DNA from: a bacterium
GTDB lineage: Bacteria; Chloroflexota; Dormibacteria; Aeolococcales; Bog-877
DNA: 64,000 nucleotides
Assembly: GCA_021827985.1 (NCBI GenBank)
Contig: JAKATL010000008.1
Span: 1 to 64,000 of the forward strand
Reading direction: 5' to 3'
Position numbers and translations under genes: made by a program
Shown here: in pieces, positions 49,361 to 58,027 of the stretch
Layout of the letters: every line of letters begins with the position of its first letter
Numbering within the stretch: position 1 is the stretch's first letter
The notes under the pieces: model-generated
What the model saw: only the letters and a program-made list of their open reading frames with translations
Database searches by the model: none
Told to the model about the DNA's origin: nothing

Positions 49361-50443
49361 CTATGCGCCGGCCCCCGTCTCACCCTTGCCCAGCCGGTCC
49401 ACCACCTGGAGCACGTCGCGGATCTCGGCCACGTCGTGAACCCGGACGATGTCGGCTCCGGCGGAGGCGGCCCAGGCCACGGTAGCGGCGGTGCCCATGA
49501 GCCTCTCGCCGACGGGGCGGTCGCCCAGGAGCCAGCCGACCAGCGACTTGCGGGAGGTCCCGACCAGAAGCGGGAAGCCCAGGAGCTTCAAGAGCGGCAC
49601 GAGGCGAAGCGCGGAAAGGCTCTGGGCCGGGGTCTTGCCGAACCCGATCCCGGGGTCCAGCACCACCTGGGAGGGCGGGAGCCCGGCCGTAAGGGCCAGC
49701 TCCGCCGACGCCTGCAGGGAGGTAGCGAGGTCCGCACCGAGGTCGGCGTACTCGACGCCCTCCTGGTTGTGCATGCAGACCACCGCCGCCCCGGCGGCGG
49801 CGGCCACGCCGGCCATCCGGGGATCGCGGCGGAGCCCCCAGATGTCGTTGACGGCGCAGGCGCCCGCCGCCAGGGCCGCCGCCGCCACCTCCGACTTCCA
49901 GGTGTCGACGAAAAGCGGGACGCCGAGCTCCCCGGCCAGCGCGGCCACCGCCGGACGCACCCTCCTCAGCTCCTCTTCCGCAGAGACCGGCTGGTGGCCG
50001 GGGCGGCTGCTCTCTCCGCCCACATCCAGGGCGTCCGCCCCCTCGGCCACCAGCTGCCGCCCGCGCGCCAGCGCCGCCTCCACGGAGTCGCCCACACCAT
50101 CTCCGCTGAAGGAGTCCGGGGTGACGTTCACCACCCCCAGGATGTAGGTGCGCGCCCCGAATCGCCACGACCGGCCGCCAAGGCGCAGCGCTCGCGGGGG
50201 CCCCTCCAGCGCCGCAGCCACCCGGAGGAGGCTGGAGCGCAGGGCGCCGGCCTCCAGACCGCGCGCCAGGGCGCGCAGCGCCGCCGATCCGGCGGTCACC
50301 GAGAGCCCATCCTCCAGCGCCTCGACCCGGCACCCCTGGGGTACCGGGGCCGGGAGCGGCTGGCCGGTCAGGGCAAGCCTCACCCACGGCCCCTCGGGGC
50401 CGAGGCCGCGGGCCAGCGGTACCAGGGTCGTGGTCTGCGCCAT
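49361..50443 (-). CDS. folP: Dihydropteroate synthase with N-terminal extension
   Basis: A 360-residue DHPS, about 80-90 residues longer than the usual ~275. The catalytic barrel starts at about residue 98: YILGVVNVTPDSFSGDG; ADALDVGGESSRPGHQPVSAEEEL; PLFVDTWKSEVA; VNDIWGLRRDP; VVCMHNQ; DPGIGFGKTPAQSL; and GTSRKSLVGWLLG. The extra N-terminal part contains ALRALARGL...LLRVAAALEGP and no motif I know. folB, usually between folP and folK, is missing. Also the target family of sulfonamides. Confidence 0.95.
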   Translation of the reverse strand: MAQTTTLVPLARGLGPEGPWVRLALTGQPLPAPVPQGCRVEALEDGLSVTAGSAALRALARGLEAGALRSSLLRVAAALEGPPRALRLGGRSWRFGARTYILGVVNVTPDSFSGDGVGDSVEAALARGRQLVAEGADALDVGGESSRPGHQPVSAEEELRRVRPAVAALAGELGVPLFVDTWKSEVAAAALAAGACAVNDIWGLRRDPRMAGVAAAAGAAVVCMHNQEGVEYADLGADLATSLQASAELALTAGLPPSQVVLDPGIGFGKTPAQSLSALRLVPLLKLLGFPLLVGTSRKSLVGWLLGDRPVGERLMGTAATVAWAASAGADIVRVHDVAEIRDVLQVVDRLGKGETGAGA

Positions 50444-50549
50444 GGCGCCAGTTTGACCGACCGGGCCCCCCGGCTCGTCCCGGCCGAGGTCACCTCAACC
50501 CGCCCGGGGCCAACGGCGCCTGGCCTGTCCTCCCTAGAATCGACGGAGC

Positions 50550-52589
50550 ATGGCGGAGGAAGGGGAACGGCCCATGCTCAACCTGGCGATCCTGGGCCAC
50601 AGCCACGACGGGAAGACCACCCTGGCGGAGGCGCTCCTGTTCGCCGCCGGGGCCATCCCCCGCATGGGCTCGACCGACCAGGGCAGCGCCATCCTCGACT
50701 TCGAGCCCGAGGAGCAGCGACGCCACATCTCGGTGCAGCTGGCCCTGGCCACCCTGACCTGGGCGGGGCGCCGGGTCACCTTGCTCGACACCCCGGGGTT
50801 CCAGGACTACGAGGGCGAGGTGCTGGAGGCGCTGGCGGTCGCCGACGCGGCGCTGGTGACGGTGGGTGCCAGCTCGGGGAGCCACCTGGCGGTCGGGACC
50901 GAGTCCGCCTGGACGCATCTCGCCGAGCGCCGGCTGCCCCGGATCGTGGTCATGACCAAGCTCGACAAGGAGCACTCCGACTTCCGGGGCACCCTGGCCG
51001 GCCTGCAGCGGCTCAGCCCCCGGCCGGTGGCCGCCCAGCTGCCCATCGGCGAGGAGCACGACTTCCGGGGGGCGGTGGACCTCATCACCGGGAGGGCCCT
51101 CATCCTCGACGAGCGCGGCGGTCAGCGGGAGGAGGATCCGCCCGCGGAGCTCCTGGGAGCGGTCCAGGAGCTGCGCCAGCAGCTGGTGGAGGCGGTCTGC
51201 GAGACCGACGACCGGCTCCTGGAGCGCTACCTGGAGGGGGAGGAGCCGGCCCCGGAGGAACTGCGCTCGGCACTCCGCCAGGCGACCGCCTCGGCCAGCA
51301 TCGCCCCCCTGTTGGTGGCGGCGCCGGCCCGGGCCATGGGGGCGGGCGCCATCCTCGACCACCTCGCCAGCTGCCTGGCTCCGGAGGGGCCGCTGGTTGC
51401 CGACGGCCCCCCGGTCCTCCAGGTCTTCAAGACCATGGCGGACCCCTTCGGTCGGGTCACCTACTACAAGGTGATCAGCGGCACCCTCCTACCGGACGCC
51501 CACCTGGTGAACGCCGGCAGCGGGCAGGAGGAGCGGTTGGCACGCCCGCTCCGGCCCAAGGGCAAGGCGCTTGAGCCTCAGGAGCGGCTCGCCGCCGGGG
51601 AGCTGGGGGCGGCGACCAAGCTGCTGCACACCAACACCGGGGACACCCTGGGTCCCCGGGGGACCGCTCCCCTGCCCGCGATCGAGTTCCCCGCCCCCTC
51701 CTACACCATGGCCATCCGGCCCAAGAGCAAGGGGGATGAGGAGAAGATCCAGGCCGGCCTGGCCCACGTCCTGGAGGAGGACCGGACGCTGCGCCTGGAG
51801 CGGGAGCCCTCCACCAAGGAGACTCTGCTCCACGGCCTGGGCGACGTGCACCTGGAGGTGACCCTGGAGAAGCTGCGCCGGAAGTACCAGGTGGATGCCG
51901 TCCTGGCCACCCCCAAGGTGCCCTACCGCGAGACCATCCGGGGCACGGCCCGCCAGCAGCACCGCTACAAGAAGCAGTCCGGCGGGGCCGGGCTGTACGG
52001 CGACTGCACCCTGGAGCTGGAGCCGCTTCCCCGGGGCTCGGGTTTCGTCTTCGAGGACAAGATCTTCGGGGGCTCCATCCCCCAGCAGTTCCGGCCGTCG
52101 GTGGAGAAGGGGGTGCAGCAGAGCCTCACCGAGGGGGTGCTGGCCGGATACCCGCTGGTGGACCTCAAGGTCCGGCTGGTGGATGGCTCCACCCACCCCG
52201 TGGACGGGAAGGACATCGCCTTCCAGCTGGCCGGGGCCATGGCCCTCCGGGAGGGGGCCGAGAAGGCCGGGCTCTACCTCCTGGAGCCGGTGATGGAGGT
52301 GGAGGTGATCGTCCCCGAGGAGACCATGGGGGACGTGATCGGCCACCTCAACTCCCGTCGGGGTCGGATCGGGGGGATGCTCCCGGCCGGGGACGGGTTG
52401 GAGCGGGTCTCCGCCCAGGTCCCACTGGCTGAGATGTACCACTTCCCCATCGAGCTGCGGGCCATGACCCAGGGGAGGGGGCGCTACCAGATGCAGTTCC
52501 ATCACTACGAGGAGGTGCCCCCGCAGGTGGCCCAGCCGATCATCGAGGCCAGCCGGGCCGGCCACACCCGGGAGGCGGCCGCCTCCTGA
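50550..52589 (+). CDS. Elongation factor G-like protein
   Basis: A 679-residue translational GTPase paralogue. G1 GHSHDGKTTLAEALL (residues ~16-30), G3 LLDTPGFQDYEGE and G4 VMTKLDKEH are present. Domain II (DPFGRVTYYKVISGTLLPDAHLVN), domain III (LHGLGDVHLEVTLEKLRRKY), domain IV (YKKQSGGAGLYGDCTLELEPL) and domain V (PVMEVEVIVPEETMGDVIGHLNSRRGRIGGM) follow. Compared with EF-G proper, switch I (DFEPEEQRRHIS) is altered, as is usual for the EF-G-like / FusA2 group, whose role is poorly defined. Probably transcribed from TAGAAT 9 bases upstream. Confidence 0.93.
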   Translation: MAEEGERPMLNLAILGHSHDGKTTLAEALLFAAGAIPRMGSTDQGSAILDFEPEEQRRHISVQLALATLTWAGRRVTLLDTPGFQDYEGEVLEALAVADAALVTVGASSGSHLAVGTESAWTHLAERRLPRIVVMTKLDKEHSDFRGTLAGLQRLSPRPVAAQLPIGEEHDFRGAVDLITGRALILDERGGQREEDPPAELLGAVQELRQQLVEAVCETDDRLLERYLEGEEPAPEELRSALRQATASASIAPLLVAAPARAMGAGAILDHLASCLAPEGPLVADGPPVLQVFKTMADPFGRVTYYKVISGTLLPDAHLVNAGSGQEERLARPLRPKGKALEPQERLAAGELGAATKLLHTNTGDTLGPRGTAPLPAIEFPAPSYTMAIRPKSKGDEEKIQAGLAHVLEEDRTLRLEREPSTKETLLHGLGDVHLEVTLEKLRRKYQVDAVLATPKVPYRETIRGTARQQHRYKKQSGGAGLYGDCTLELEPLPRGSGFVFEDKIFGGSIPQQFRPSVEKGVQQSLTEGVLAGYPLVDLKVRLVDGSTHPVDGKDIAFQLAGAMALREGAEKAGLYLLEPVMEVEVIVPEETMGDVIGHLNSRRGRIGGMLPAGDGLERVSAQVPLAEMYHFPIELRAMTQGRGRYQMQFHHYEEVPPQVAQPIIEASRAGHTREAAAS

Positions 52590-52655
52590 GCAGGCCGGGG
52601 CCCTCCGGAGTATAGTTGTCTATGCAAGTATCTGCCGCCTGACCTGGAGCGTCCC

Positions 52656-53624
52656 ATGCCCGCCATTTCCGCCGACCCCATCGCTCTGCCCCGCCTCCCC
52701 CGGGGCGAGGGGCAAGAACGCTCCGTGATCTCGGTGACCACCGCCCCCACCGGGCTGGAGGGGGAGGGGTTCCCGGTCCGGCGTGCCTTCGCTGGGGTGC
52801 CCCAGAGCCACCTCGACCCCTTCGTCCACATGGACCAGATGGGTGAGGTGGAGTACCAGCCGGGGGAGCCCAAGGGGACCCCCTGGCATCCTCACCGGGG
52901 GTTCGAGACCGTCACCTACATGATCGACGGCACCTTCCAGCACCAGGACTCCAACGGGGGCGGGGGCCTGATCACCAACGGCGACACCCAGTGGATGACC
53001 GCCGGCGCCGGCATCCTCCACATCGAGCGGCCCCCGGAGCCGCTGATCGCCAGCGGAGGGCTGTTCCACGGAATCCAGCTGTGGGTGAACCTGCCCAGCC
53101 GGCTCAAGTGGAGCCCGCCTCGCTACCAGGACATCCGCGGTGGCCAGGTCCGGCTTCTGGGATCCTCCGACGGCGCCTCCCTGGTGCGGCTGATCGCCGG
53201 CCAGCTGGGAGGGCAGGACGGCCCGGGGGTCACCCACACCCCGATCGTGATGGTGCACGCCACCATCACCCCCGGCTCCACCCTGGTCCTTCCCTGGCGC
53301 CGCGACTTCAACGCCCTGGCCTACGTGCTCGCGGGGAGCGGGGTGGCGGGGGGCGCCCACCCGGTGCGCTCCGGGCAGCTGGCGGTCTTCGGCGAGGGGG
53401 ACGGCCTGCGGCTGGCGGCGGATGTGCACCAGGAGAGCCGTCACCCGGCGCTGGAGGTGCTGGTGCTCGGCGGCCAGCCGATCCGGGAGCCGGTCGCCTG
53501 GTACGGACCGTTCGTGATGAACACCGAGGAGGAGCTCCGCCAGGCCTTCGCCGACTACCGCGCAGGCAGGCTGGGGCAGATCCCCGCAGCCCACCTGGAC
53601 CTGGGCACGCCGCTGGCGCCCTGA
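52656..53624 (+). CDS. Pirin family protein
   Basis: A 322-residue bicupin. Seen: PFVHMDQMGEVEYQPGEP; the metal-site motif HPHRGFETVTYMIDGTFQHQDSNGGGG; DTQWMTAGAGILHIERP; GIQLWVNLP; and a C-terminal RDFNALAYVLAGSG cupin half. In other organisms pirins act as quercetinase-like dioxygenases or as regulators. The ATG at 52656 has GGAG 7 bases upstream. No flavonoid-degradation genes are nearby. Confidence 0.92.
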   Translation: MPAISADPIALPRLPRGEGQERSVISVTTAPTGLEGEGFPVRRAFAGVPQSHLDPFVHMDQMGEVEYQPGEPKGTPWHPHRGFETVTYMIDGTFQHQDSNGGGGLITNGDTQWMTAGAGILHIERPPEPLIASGGLFHGIQLWVNLPSRLKWSPPRYQDIRGGQVRLLGSSDGASLVRLIAGQLGGQDGPGVTHTPIVMVHATITPGSTLVLPWRRDFNALAYVLAGSGVAGGAHPVRSGQLAVFGEGDGLRLAADVHQESRHPALEVLVLGGQPIREPVAWYGPFVMNTEEELRQAFADYRAGRLGQIPAAHLDLGTPLAP

Positions 53625-53713
53625 CGGTACCTTCAGCTCGCTCCTCGGACCCAAGGCAGGTCCTGGGCGGGTTCGATCTCGGCCCAGGAGCCGGCTCAGG
53701 CGCGAAGGTGTAT

Positions 53714-53726
53714 CGTATTTGATACG
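53714..53726. promoter_or_regulatory. Palindrome in the toxin-antitoxin-like promoter
   Basis: CGTAT-TTG-ATACG, nested with TATC-GTATTT-GATA (53711-53724), in the AT-richest spot of the region, 32 bases before the GTG start. Its position over the probable -10 suggests an operator bound by the downstream XRE protein. Confidence 0.5.
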
Positions 53727-53757
53727 GATCTTCCCGGTGGAGCGAGGAGTCCACAGA

Positions 53758-54462
53758 GTGAGCGAGCAAGGGGACAGCGCCCCGGAGATTGCACGACCTG
53801 ACCTCTTGAAGGTGCTCGAGTCGGCGGCGCGCCTTCAGGTGGCCGTGCCCGACGCGGTCCTGGTCGGCGGCACGGCCGCGGCGCTCTGGGCTGGTCATCG
53901 GATCTCCACCGACCATGACCACGTGCTGCTGGATCTCCGAGATCGCTTCAGCACCGTCCTCGAGGCGATCGAGGCAACCGACGGATGGGTCACCAACAGG
54001 ATCGTCCCGGGCAAGGTCATTCTCGGGGAGCTGGGTGGAATTGAGTCCGGGGTCCGGCAGCTGCTCCGGACCCGTCCGCTCGAGTTCACCAGGATGGCGC
54101 TGCCTTCCGGACACAGCGTCAACGTGCCCACCTGTGAGGAGACCTTGCGAATCAAGGCGTACCTCATCGTCCGTCGGAACCAGGTCCGGGACTACCTTGA
54201 TGTGGCCGCCCTCACCGAGCGTTTCGGCGTCTCCCCGTCGGCCCGCGTCCTGGAGCAGATCGACCAGTACTACAACGATCAGCGGGGTCCGGACCCCCAG
54301 GGGGTGGCCACCCAGCTGGCTCGGCAGCTGGCCGATCCGCAACCGGTGGACCGTTGGAGCACCCGCCAGCTGGCCAGTTACAAGGACGTAGACGAACGCT
54401 GGAGCAGCTGGCAGGCCATCAAGGGCGTCTGCCGGTCGCTGGCTGTGGAGATGGCGCGGTGA
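53758..54462 (+). CDS. AbiEii/MenT-like nucleotidyltransferase (putative toxin)
   Basis: A 234-residue DNA-polymerase-beta-type nucleotidyltransferase. Seen: the helical/strand core VLVGGTAAALWAGHRISTDHDHVLLDL, matching the AbiEii GG-x-A-L...R-x-S-x-D-x-D pattern (D at both positions, the second followed by H); and the second conserved block ETLRIKAYLIVRRNQVRDYLDVAAL (K...RxxxRDYxDV). Members such as MenT act as toxins that add nucleotides to tRNA. GTG 53758 has AGGAG 8 bases upstream. The following XRE gene overlaps by 4 bases (GTGA). Confidence 0.78.
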   Translation: MSEQGDSAPEIARPDLLKVLESAARLQVAVPDAVLVGGTAAALWAGHRISTDHDHVLLDLRDRFSTVLEAIEATDGWVTNRIVPGKVILGELGGIESGVRQLLRTRPLEFTRMALPSGHSVNVPTCEETLRIKAYLIVRRNQVRDYLDVAALTERFGVSPSARVLEQIDQYYNDQRGPDPQGVATQLARQLADPQPVDRWSTRQLASYKDVDERWSSWQAIKGVCRSLAVEMAR

Positions 54463-54959
54463 GCTCCCTGAAGTTCCGCAACATCGCGGCCTCGGTGGAC
54501 GACCCCGTCGAGACCTGGCCCTTCGAGGGCATCCTGGCTGCCCTGGAGCGCGGCACCCTTCCCGACTGGAGGCGGCTGGCCGCCGCCATCCGGGAGGACC
54601 CCTTCGGCCCGGTCGCCCAACAGGTCGTTGCGGCGCTGCGGCTGTCTCGGCCGTACGGCACCACCGAACTCTTCGAGAGCATCATCGAAGGTGCCCGCGG
54701 GGACTTGGCCGCCGCCGAGCGGGAGCTGGTGGCAACCCAGGTCCGGCAGCTGGTCAACCAGTCCGGGCTCGCCCGTGAGGAGTTTGCCCGAAGAGTTGGC
54801 ACCTCACGCCCGCGCCTGTCCACCTACATCTCCGGCAAGGTGATCCCCTCGGCTGCCCTCATGGTCCGGATGAGGGAGCTCACCGATAGAGCGACGGCAG
54901 CGGCTGACGGCGCCACCCCCGGAGGTGCTCCGGCCCCGGACAGCGCCCACCGCTCCTGA
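54459..54959 (+). CDS. XRE-family DNA-binding protein (putative antitoxin)
   Basis: A 166-residue protein with an N-terminal ~80-residue helical domain (ILAALERGTLPDWRRLAAAIREDPFGPVAQQVVAAL) and a C-terminal helix-turn-helix (VRQLVNQSGLAREEFARRVGTSRPRLSTYISGKVIPSAALMVRM). The GTG overlaps the nucleotidyltransferase stop, so the two are translationally coupled with the presumed toxin first. In the usual AbiE arrangement the antitoxin comes first. It probably binds the palindrome at 53714-53726. Confidence 0.75.
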   Translation: MSSLKFRNIAASVDDPVETWPFEGILAALERGTLPDWRRLAAAIREDPFGPVAQQVVAALRLSRPYGTTELFESIIEGARGDLAAAERELVATQVRQLVNQSGLAREEFARRVGTSRPRLSTYISGKVIPSAALMVRMRELTDRATAAADGATPGGAPAPDSAHRS

Positions 54960-54984
54960 GGCCGGGACCTCTCCCTGTGCCTGG

Positions 54985-54990
54985 CATACT
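54985..54990 (+). promoter_or_regulatory. -10-like box of a leaderless promoter (DinB protein)
   Basis: CATACT followed by 6 bases and the GTG at 54997; weaker first base than TATACT. Confidence 0.45.
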
Positions 54991-54996
54991 TCCGGG

Positions 54997-55596
54997 GTGG
55001 CTGAAGGTGGGGTCCCATCCGAGCAGGACGGCCCGAGGGGGCTTCCTGAGCGCAAGTTCGGCTCGGGCCAGATGTTCGTCACCCCGGAGGACGACCCGCG
55101 CAGCCCGGGCGGGTTCCGGGATGAGCGCTCCCTGCTGGTGGGGTACCTGCGCGACTACCGGCTCACGATCGAGCTCAAGTGCTCGGGGCTGGACGCCGCG
55201 GAACTGGCCCGGCGCTCCGTGCCGCCCTCCAACCTCTCTCTCCTCGGGCTGGTCCGGCACCTCGCTGAGGCGGAGAGCTTCTGGTTCCGGGAGGTGCTGA
55301 GTGGTGAGGCGCCCCACCCGCGCTATCGGCGCCCGGACGACCGGGACGCCGCCTTCAACGATGCCGCCCCGGACCCGGGCCAGGTGGAAGAGGCCTGGGC
55401 GGCCTGGCGGGAGGAGGTCCAGTTCTCAGAGGGCTTCGTGGACGCCGCCCCCAGTTTCGAGGTCACCGGCACCACCCCGGACGGGCTGGTCCTGAACTTG
55501 CGGGAGGTGCTGGTGCACATGATCGAGGAGTACGCCCGGCACGCCGGCCACGCCGACTTCCTGCGCGAGCGGATAGACGGCCGGGTGGGTATATAG
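54997..55596 (+). CDS. DinB superfamily protein (DUF664)
   Basis: A 199-residue protein. An N-terminal ~35-residue acidic tail is followed by a DUF664 four-helix bundle: ERSLLVGYLRDYRLTIELKCSGLDAAELARRSVPPSNLSLLGLVRHLAEAESFWFREVL. The C-terminal signature is HMIEEYARHAGHADFLRERIDG, with His metal ligands in VRHLAEAE, HMIEEY and RHAGHAD. Such proteins are common in actinobacteria and some depend on mycothiol. It resembles, but is not a close copy of, the product of 47744-48208. Confidence 0.9.
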   Translation: MAEGGVPSEQDGPRGLPERKFGSGQMFVTPEDDPRSPGGFRDERSLLVGYLRDYRLTIELKCSGLDAAELARRSVPPSNLSLLGLVRHLAEAESFWFREVLSGEAPHPRYRRPDDRDAAFNDAAPDPGQVEEAWAAWREEVQFSEGFVDAAPSFEVTGTTPDGLVLNLREVLVHMIEEYARHAGHADFLRERIDGRVGI

Positions 55597-55727
55597 CCGA
55601 GGCGCCGGTCGGCTGAGGCAGGCCCCGACCGTCAGTCCTTCCTTACCGCAGCTGCGACATCTCCGCAGCTCGCCCCTTGAGCGCCGCCCAGCCCGGGAAT
55701 CATCCGGGGCAGGCCTCCCGGCTGCCG

Positions 55728-56042
55728 TCAGCGCTGGTGAAGGGAGATCCAGAGGTCGGGCTTGAAGAGGGAGGCCAGCGCCAGGGGCCAGTACCTCGGG
55801 CCGTGGCCGGTGAATTCGGCGGTCTCGCCCTCGGCCACCTCGAAATTGCGCTCCGGGCTGCAGTAGCGGCCGGAGCGGAGCCGGACCGTGTGGTGGCCGG
55901 GAGGAACCGCCACCTCCACCACCTCGCGGTTGGCCAGGGTCCCGATCTGCTGCCCGTCCACCTCGATCTGCCAGCCCTCGTGCTGTGCGCCGAAACCCAT
56001 CCCGCCCCAGACCCGCTCGAGCCTCAGCGTTCCCTCACTCAT
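55728..56042 (-). CDS. Small PEGA-like protein linked to ABC exporter
   Basis: A 104-residue protein. A beta-rich segment (WQIEVDGQQIGTLANREVVEVAVPPGHHTVRLRSGRYCSPERNFEVAEGE) has the pattern of a PEGA-type surface domain (xVDGxxxG...VxxGxHxV), followed by GPRYWPLALASLFKPDLWISL. No signal peptide is present. The ATG at 56042 overlaps the permease end by 8 bases and has GGAAGGTG upstream. Function unknown. Confidence 0.72.
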   Translation of the reverse strand: MSEGTLRLERVWGGMGFGAQHEGWQIEVDGQQIGTLANREVVEVAVPPGHHTVRLRSGRYCSPERNFEVAEGETAEFTGHGPRYWPLALASLFKPDLWISLHQR

Positions 56043-56859
56043 GGTCACCTTCCTGCACCATCTGGATCCGGCGCACGGTGCCCGGTGGCCTCCCGCCGCC
56101 TCCGCCACCTCCCGCCGCCAGGGCCCGGGCCCCGGTGATCAGCCGTTCCCGGTCGAACATCGCCGCCACCACCCGCCACATGGCGATGTCGATCACCAGG
56201 AAGCCGAGACCGAACCCCACCGCCACCGGGACGCTGGGGGTGAGCACCTGGAAGGAGACCAGGGCGGTGACCGCCAGCGGCGGCAGGCTGGCCAGCGTCC
56301 CCAGCTGCTGGGCGATCCGCACGTCGCTGGCCCGGGCCGAGATGCCGGTGCCCACGGCGATCGACCAGCCGGACAGGAGGGGCGCGAACAGCACCTCGGC
56401 GAGGATCTCCGGCCCGTTGGAGAGGGTCGCCACCACGGTCTGGTTGGCGGCGAACAGGTGGGCGCAGAGGAGAACCACCCCGAAGATGACGTAGGAGACC
56501 AGTACCGAGGGGATCATCGCCGCCAGCGCCTTGCCCAAGAGCAGCTCGGAGCGGCGCACCGGGGTGGTGAGCAGGGGCTCCAACGTGCCCTGGTCACGTT
56601 CCCCGATCACCGAGTAGGCGGCGATGGTCGAGGGGAGGACCGCGGGGACGATCAGCATCAGAAGGAAGGTCACGCCGACTACCTTCTGGACGGCGCTGGC
56701 GGGGGTCGAGCTGCCCAGCCGGAAGATGTCGATCAGCGGTTCGATGATGAAGATCACCGGGAGGACCACCATGGCGCCCAGGATGAAGGGGGTGCGGCGG
56801 AACTCCCGGGCCTCCTTCCGGGTCATGGCCAGCAGGCGGCCGAGGTCCGGCCCGCTCAC
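56035..56859 (-). CDS. ABC-2 type transporter permease
   Basis: A 274-residue permease with six hydrophobic helices. Seen: the N-terminal MTRKEAREFRRTPFILGAMVVLPVIF; YSVIGERDQGTLEPLLTTPVRRSELLLGKALAAM, the ABC-2 coupling-helix segment; and a C-terminal basic/Gly-rich tail. Together with the ATPase it forms a simple exporter. Start overlaps the ATPase stop. Substrate unknown. Confidence 0.9.
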   Translation of the reverse strand: MSGPDLGRLLAMTRKEAREFRRTPFILGAMVVLPVIFIIEPLIDIFRLGSSTPASAVQKVVGVTFLLMLIVPAVLPSTIAAYSVIGERDQGTLEPLLTTPVRRSELLLGKALAAMIPSVLVSYVIFGVVLLCAHLFAANQTVVATLSNGPEILAEVLFAPLLSGWSIAVGTGISARASDVRIAQQLGTLASLPPLAVTALVSFQVLTPSVPVAVGFGLGFLVIDIAMWRVVAAMFDRERLITGARALAAGGGGGGGRPPGTVRRIQMVQEGDHE

Positions 56860-57848
56860 CGCGGCGCCGACCCGTCGTCGTCGATCAGCTGCAGATACAC
56901 GTCCTCCAGGGAGTGCTGGGACTCAGCCAGGGAGATCAGGTCGGCTCCAGCGGCCACCACCGCACGGGCCACTTGGGGCGCCGCCTGGCGCGGGTCGGCG
57001 ACGCTGAGCAGGTAGGTACCGTTACCCCCCTCAGTCCACTCCATGACCGCCGCCACGCCGGCGAACACCGCCCGGGGGTCGGGCAGGGGCGTGGCCGTCT
57101 CCACCACCAGCGAGCCGCCGAAGAGGCTCGCCCGCAGGTCCTTGGGGCTTCCCACGCTCCTCAGGCGGGTGTTGAGGATCGCCACCCGGTCGCAGAGCCG
57201 CTCCGCCTCCGCCAGCCGGTGGGTGGTGAGGAAGACGGTGACCCCGCGCTGGCGCCACCCGTTGATCAGGTCATGCACCTCCCCGGCCGCCACCGGGTCC
57301 AGCCCGGAGGTGGGCTCGTCAAGGAAGATGACCTCAGGATCGTTGAGAAGGGCGCGGGCCAGCCCGACCCGCTGCCGCAGCCCCTTGGAGAGCCGCCCGC
57401 AGCGGTCCTCGGAGCGGTCCGCCAGCCGGACCGCGTCCAGCGCCCCGGCGATGCGCTCGCCCGGGGAGCGCAGGCCGTACAGGGAGGCGAACAGCTCCAG
57501 GTTCTCCCTAACGGTGAGCCGGGAGTAGAGCCCGGGGTTCTCGGGCATCACCGAGATCCGCCGCCGGATCGCCTCGCCGTTCTGGGGGGAGAGGGGTAGG
57601 CCGGCCACCTCCGCCGACCCCGAGGTGGGGGCGATCAGGGTGCCCAGCGTCCGGACGGTGGTGGTCTTGCCGGCCCCATTGGGCCCGAGGAAGCCGAAGA
57701 CCTCGCCCCGGGCGACCTCGAAGGAGACGTCCTCGAAGGCCGCCCGATCCCCAAAGCGCTTGGTGAGCCCCGATACCCGGAGCGCAGGCCCGTCCCGGGC
57801 CGGCAGCGCCGCTCCCTCTCCCCCCGGGCCCGGAGCCGGTTGGACCAT
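56856..57848 (-). CDS. ABC transporter ATP-binding protein
   Basis: A 330-residue NBD of the ABC-2 exporter group. Walker A GFLGPNGAGKTTTVRTL, Q-loop RRRISVMPENPGLY, signature RLSKGLRQRVGLARALL, Walker B EVIFLDEPTSGLDP and the H-loop TTHRLAEAERL are intact. A C-terminal ~100-residue domain (GSLVVETATPLPDP...SLEDVYLQLIDD) is typical of drug/antibiotic exporters (DrrA/CcmA group). ATG 57848 is fixed by TATCCT 6 bases upstream (leaderless); the longer frame is rejected. Confidence 0.94.
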   Translation of the reverse strand: MVQPAPGPGGEGAALPARDGPALRVSGLTKRFGDRAAFEDVSFEVARGEVFGFLGPNGAGKTTTVRTLGTLIAPTSGSAEVAGLPLSPQNGEAIRRRISVMPENPGLYSRLTVRENLELFASLYGLRSPGERIAGALDAVRLADRSEDRCGRLSKGLRQRVGLARALLNDPEVIFLDEPTSGLDPVAAGEVHDLINGWRQRGVTVFLTTHRLAEAERLCDRVAILNTRLRSVGSPKDLRASLFGGSLVVETATPLPDPRAVFAGVAAVMEWTEGGNGTYLLSVADPRQAAPQVARAVVAAGADLISLAESQHSLEDVYLQLIDDDGSAPR

Positions 57849-57854
57849 GGCGGC

Positions 57855-57860
57855 AGGATA
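57855..57860 (-). promoter_or_regulatory. -10 box of a leaderless promoter (ABC exporter)
   Basis: TATCCT on the minus strand followed by 6 bases and the ATG at 57848. Confidence 0.55.
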
Positions 57861-58027
57861 CCGTCCCCAGTGGGCAGGTCGGGACGGGCGCAGGGCGCCG
57901 GGTGCGCCGTCCGCCCGGCTGGGTCCGGCAGGCACCAGAGTCTCCGGGTCAAGGGCGTCTGGGTGGCCGTACCTCCCATCCGGACCATCTCGGGACCGAG
58001 CACCGCCGGCCCGGTGGCCGACCTGGG

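Noticed and set aside
52609-52650. ATAG-TTGT-CTAT dyad before pirin as an operator
   Set aside because: Four-base arms are too short to support an operator; the AT-rich stretch is more simply the pirin promoter.
53640-53700. tRNA-like GGTTCGATC segment
   Set aside because: Flanking bases do not form a T-arm, acceptor stem or anticodon arm.
55692-55708. CCCGG-GAATCAT-CCGGG hairpin downstream of the PEGA-like gene
   Set aside because: Five-base stem without a U-tract; common by chance at this base composition.
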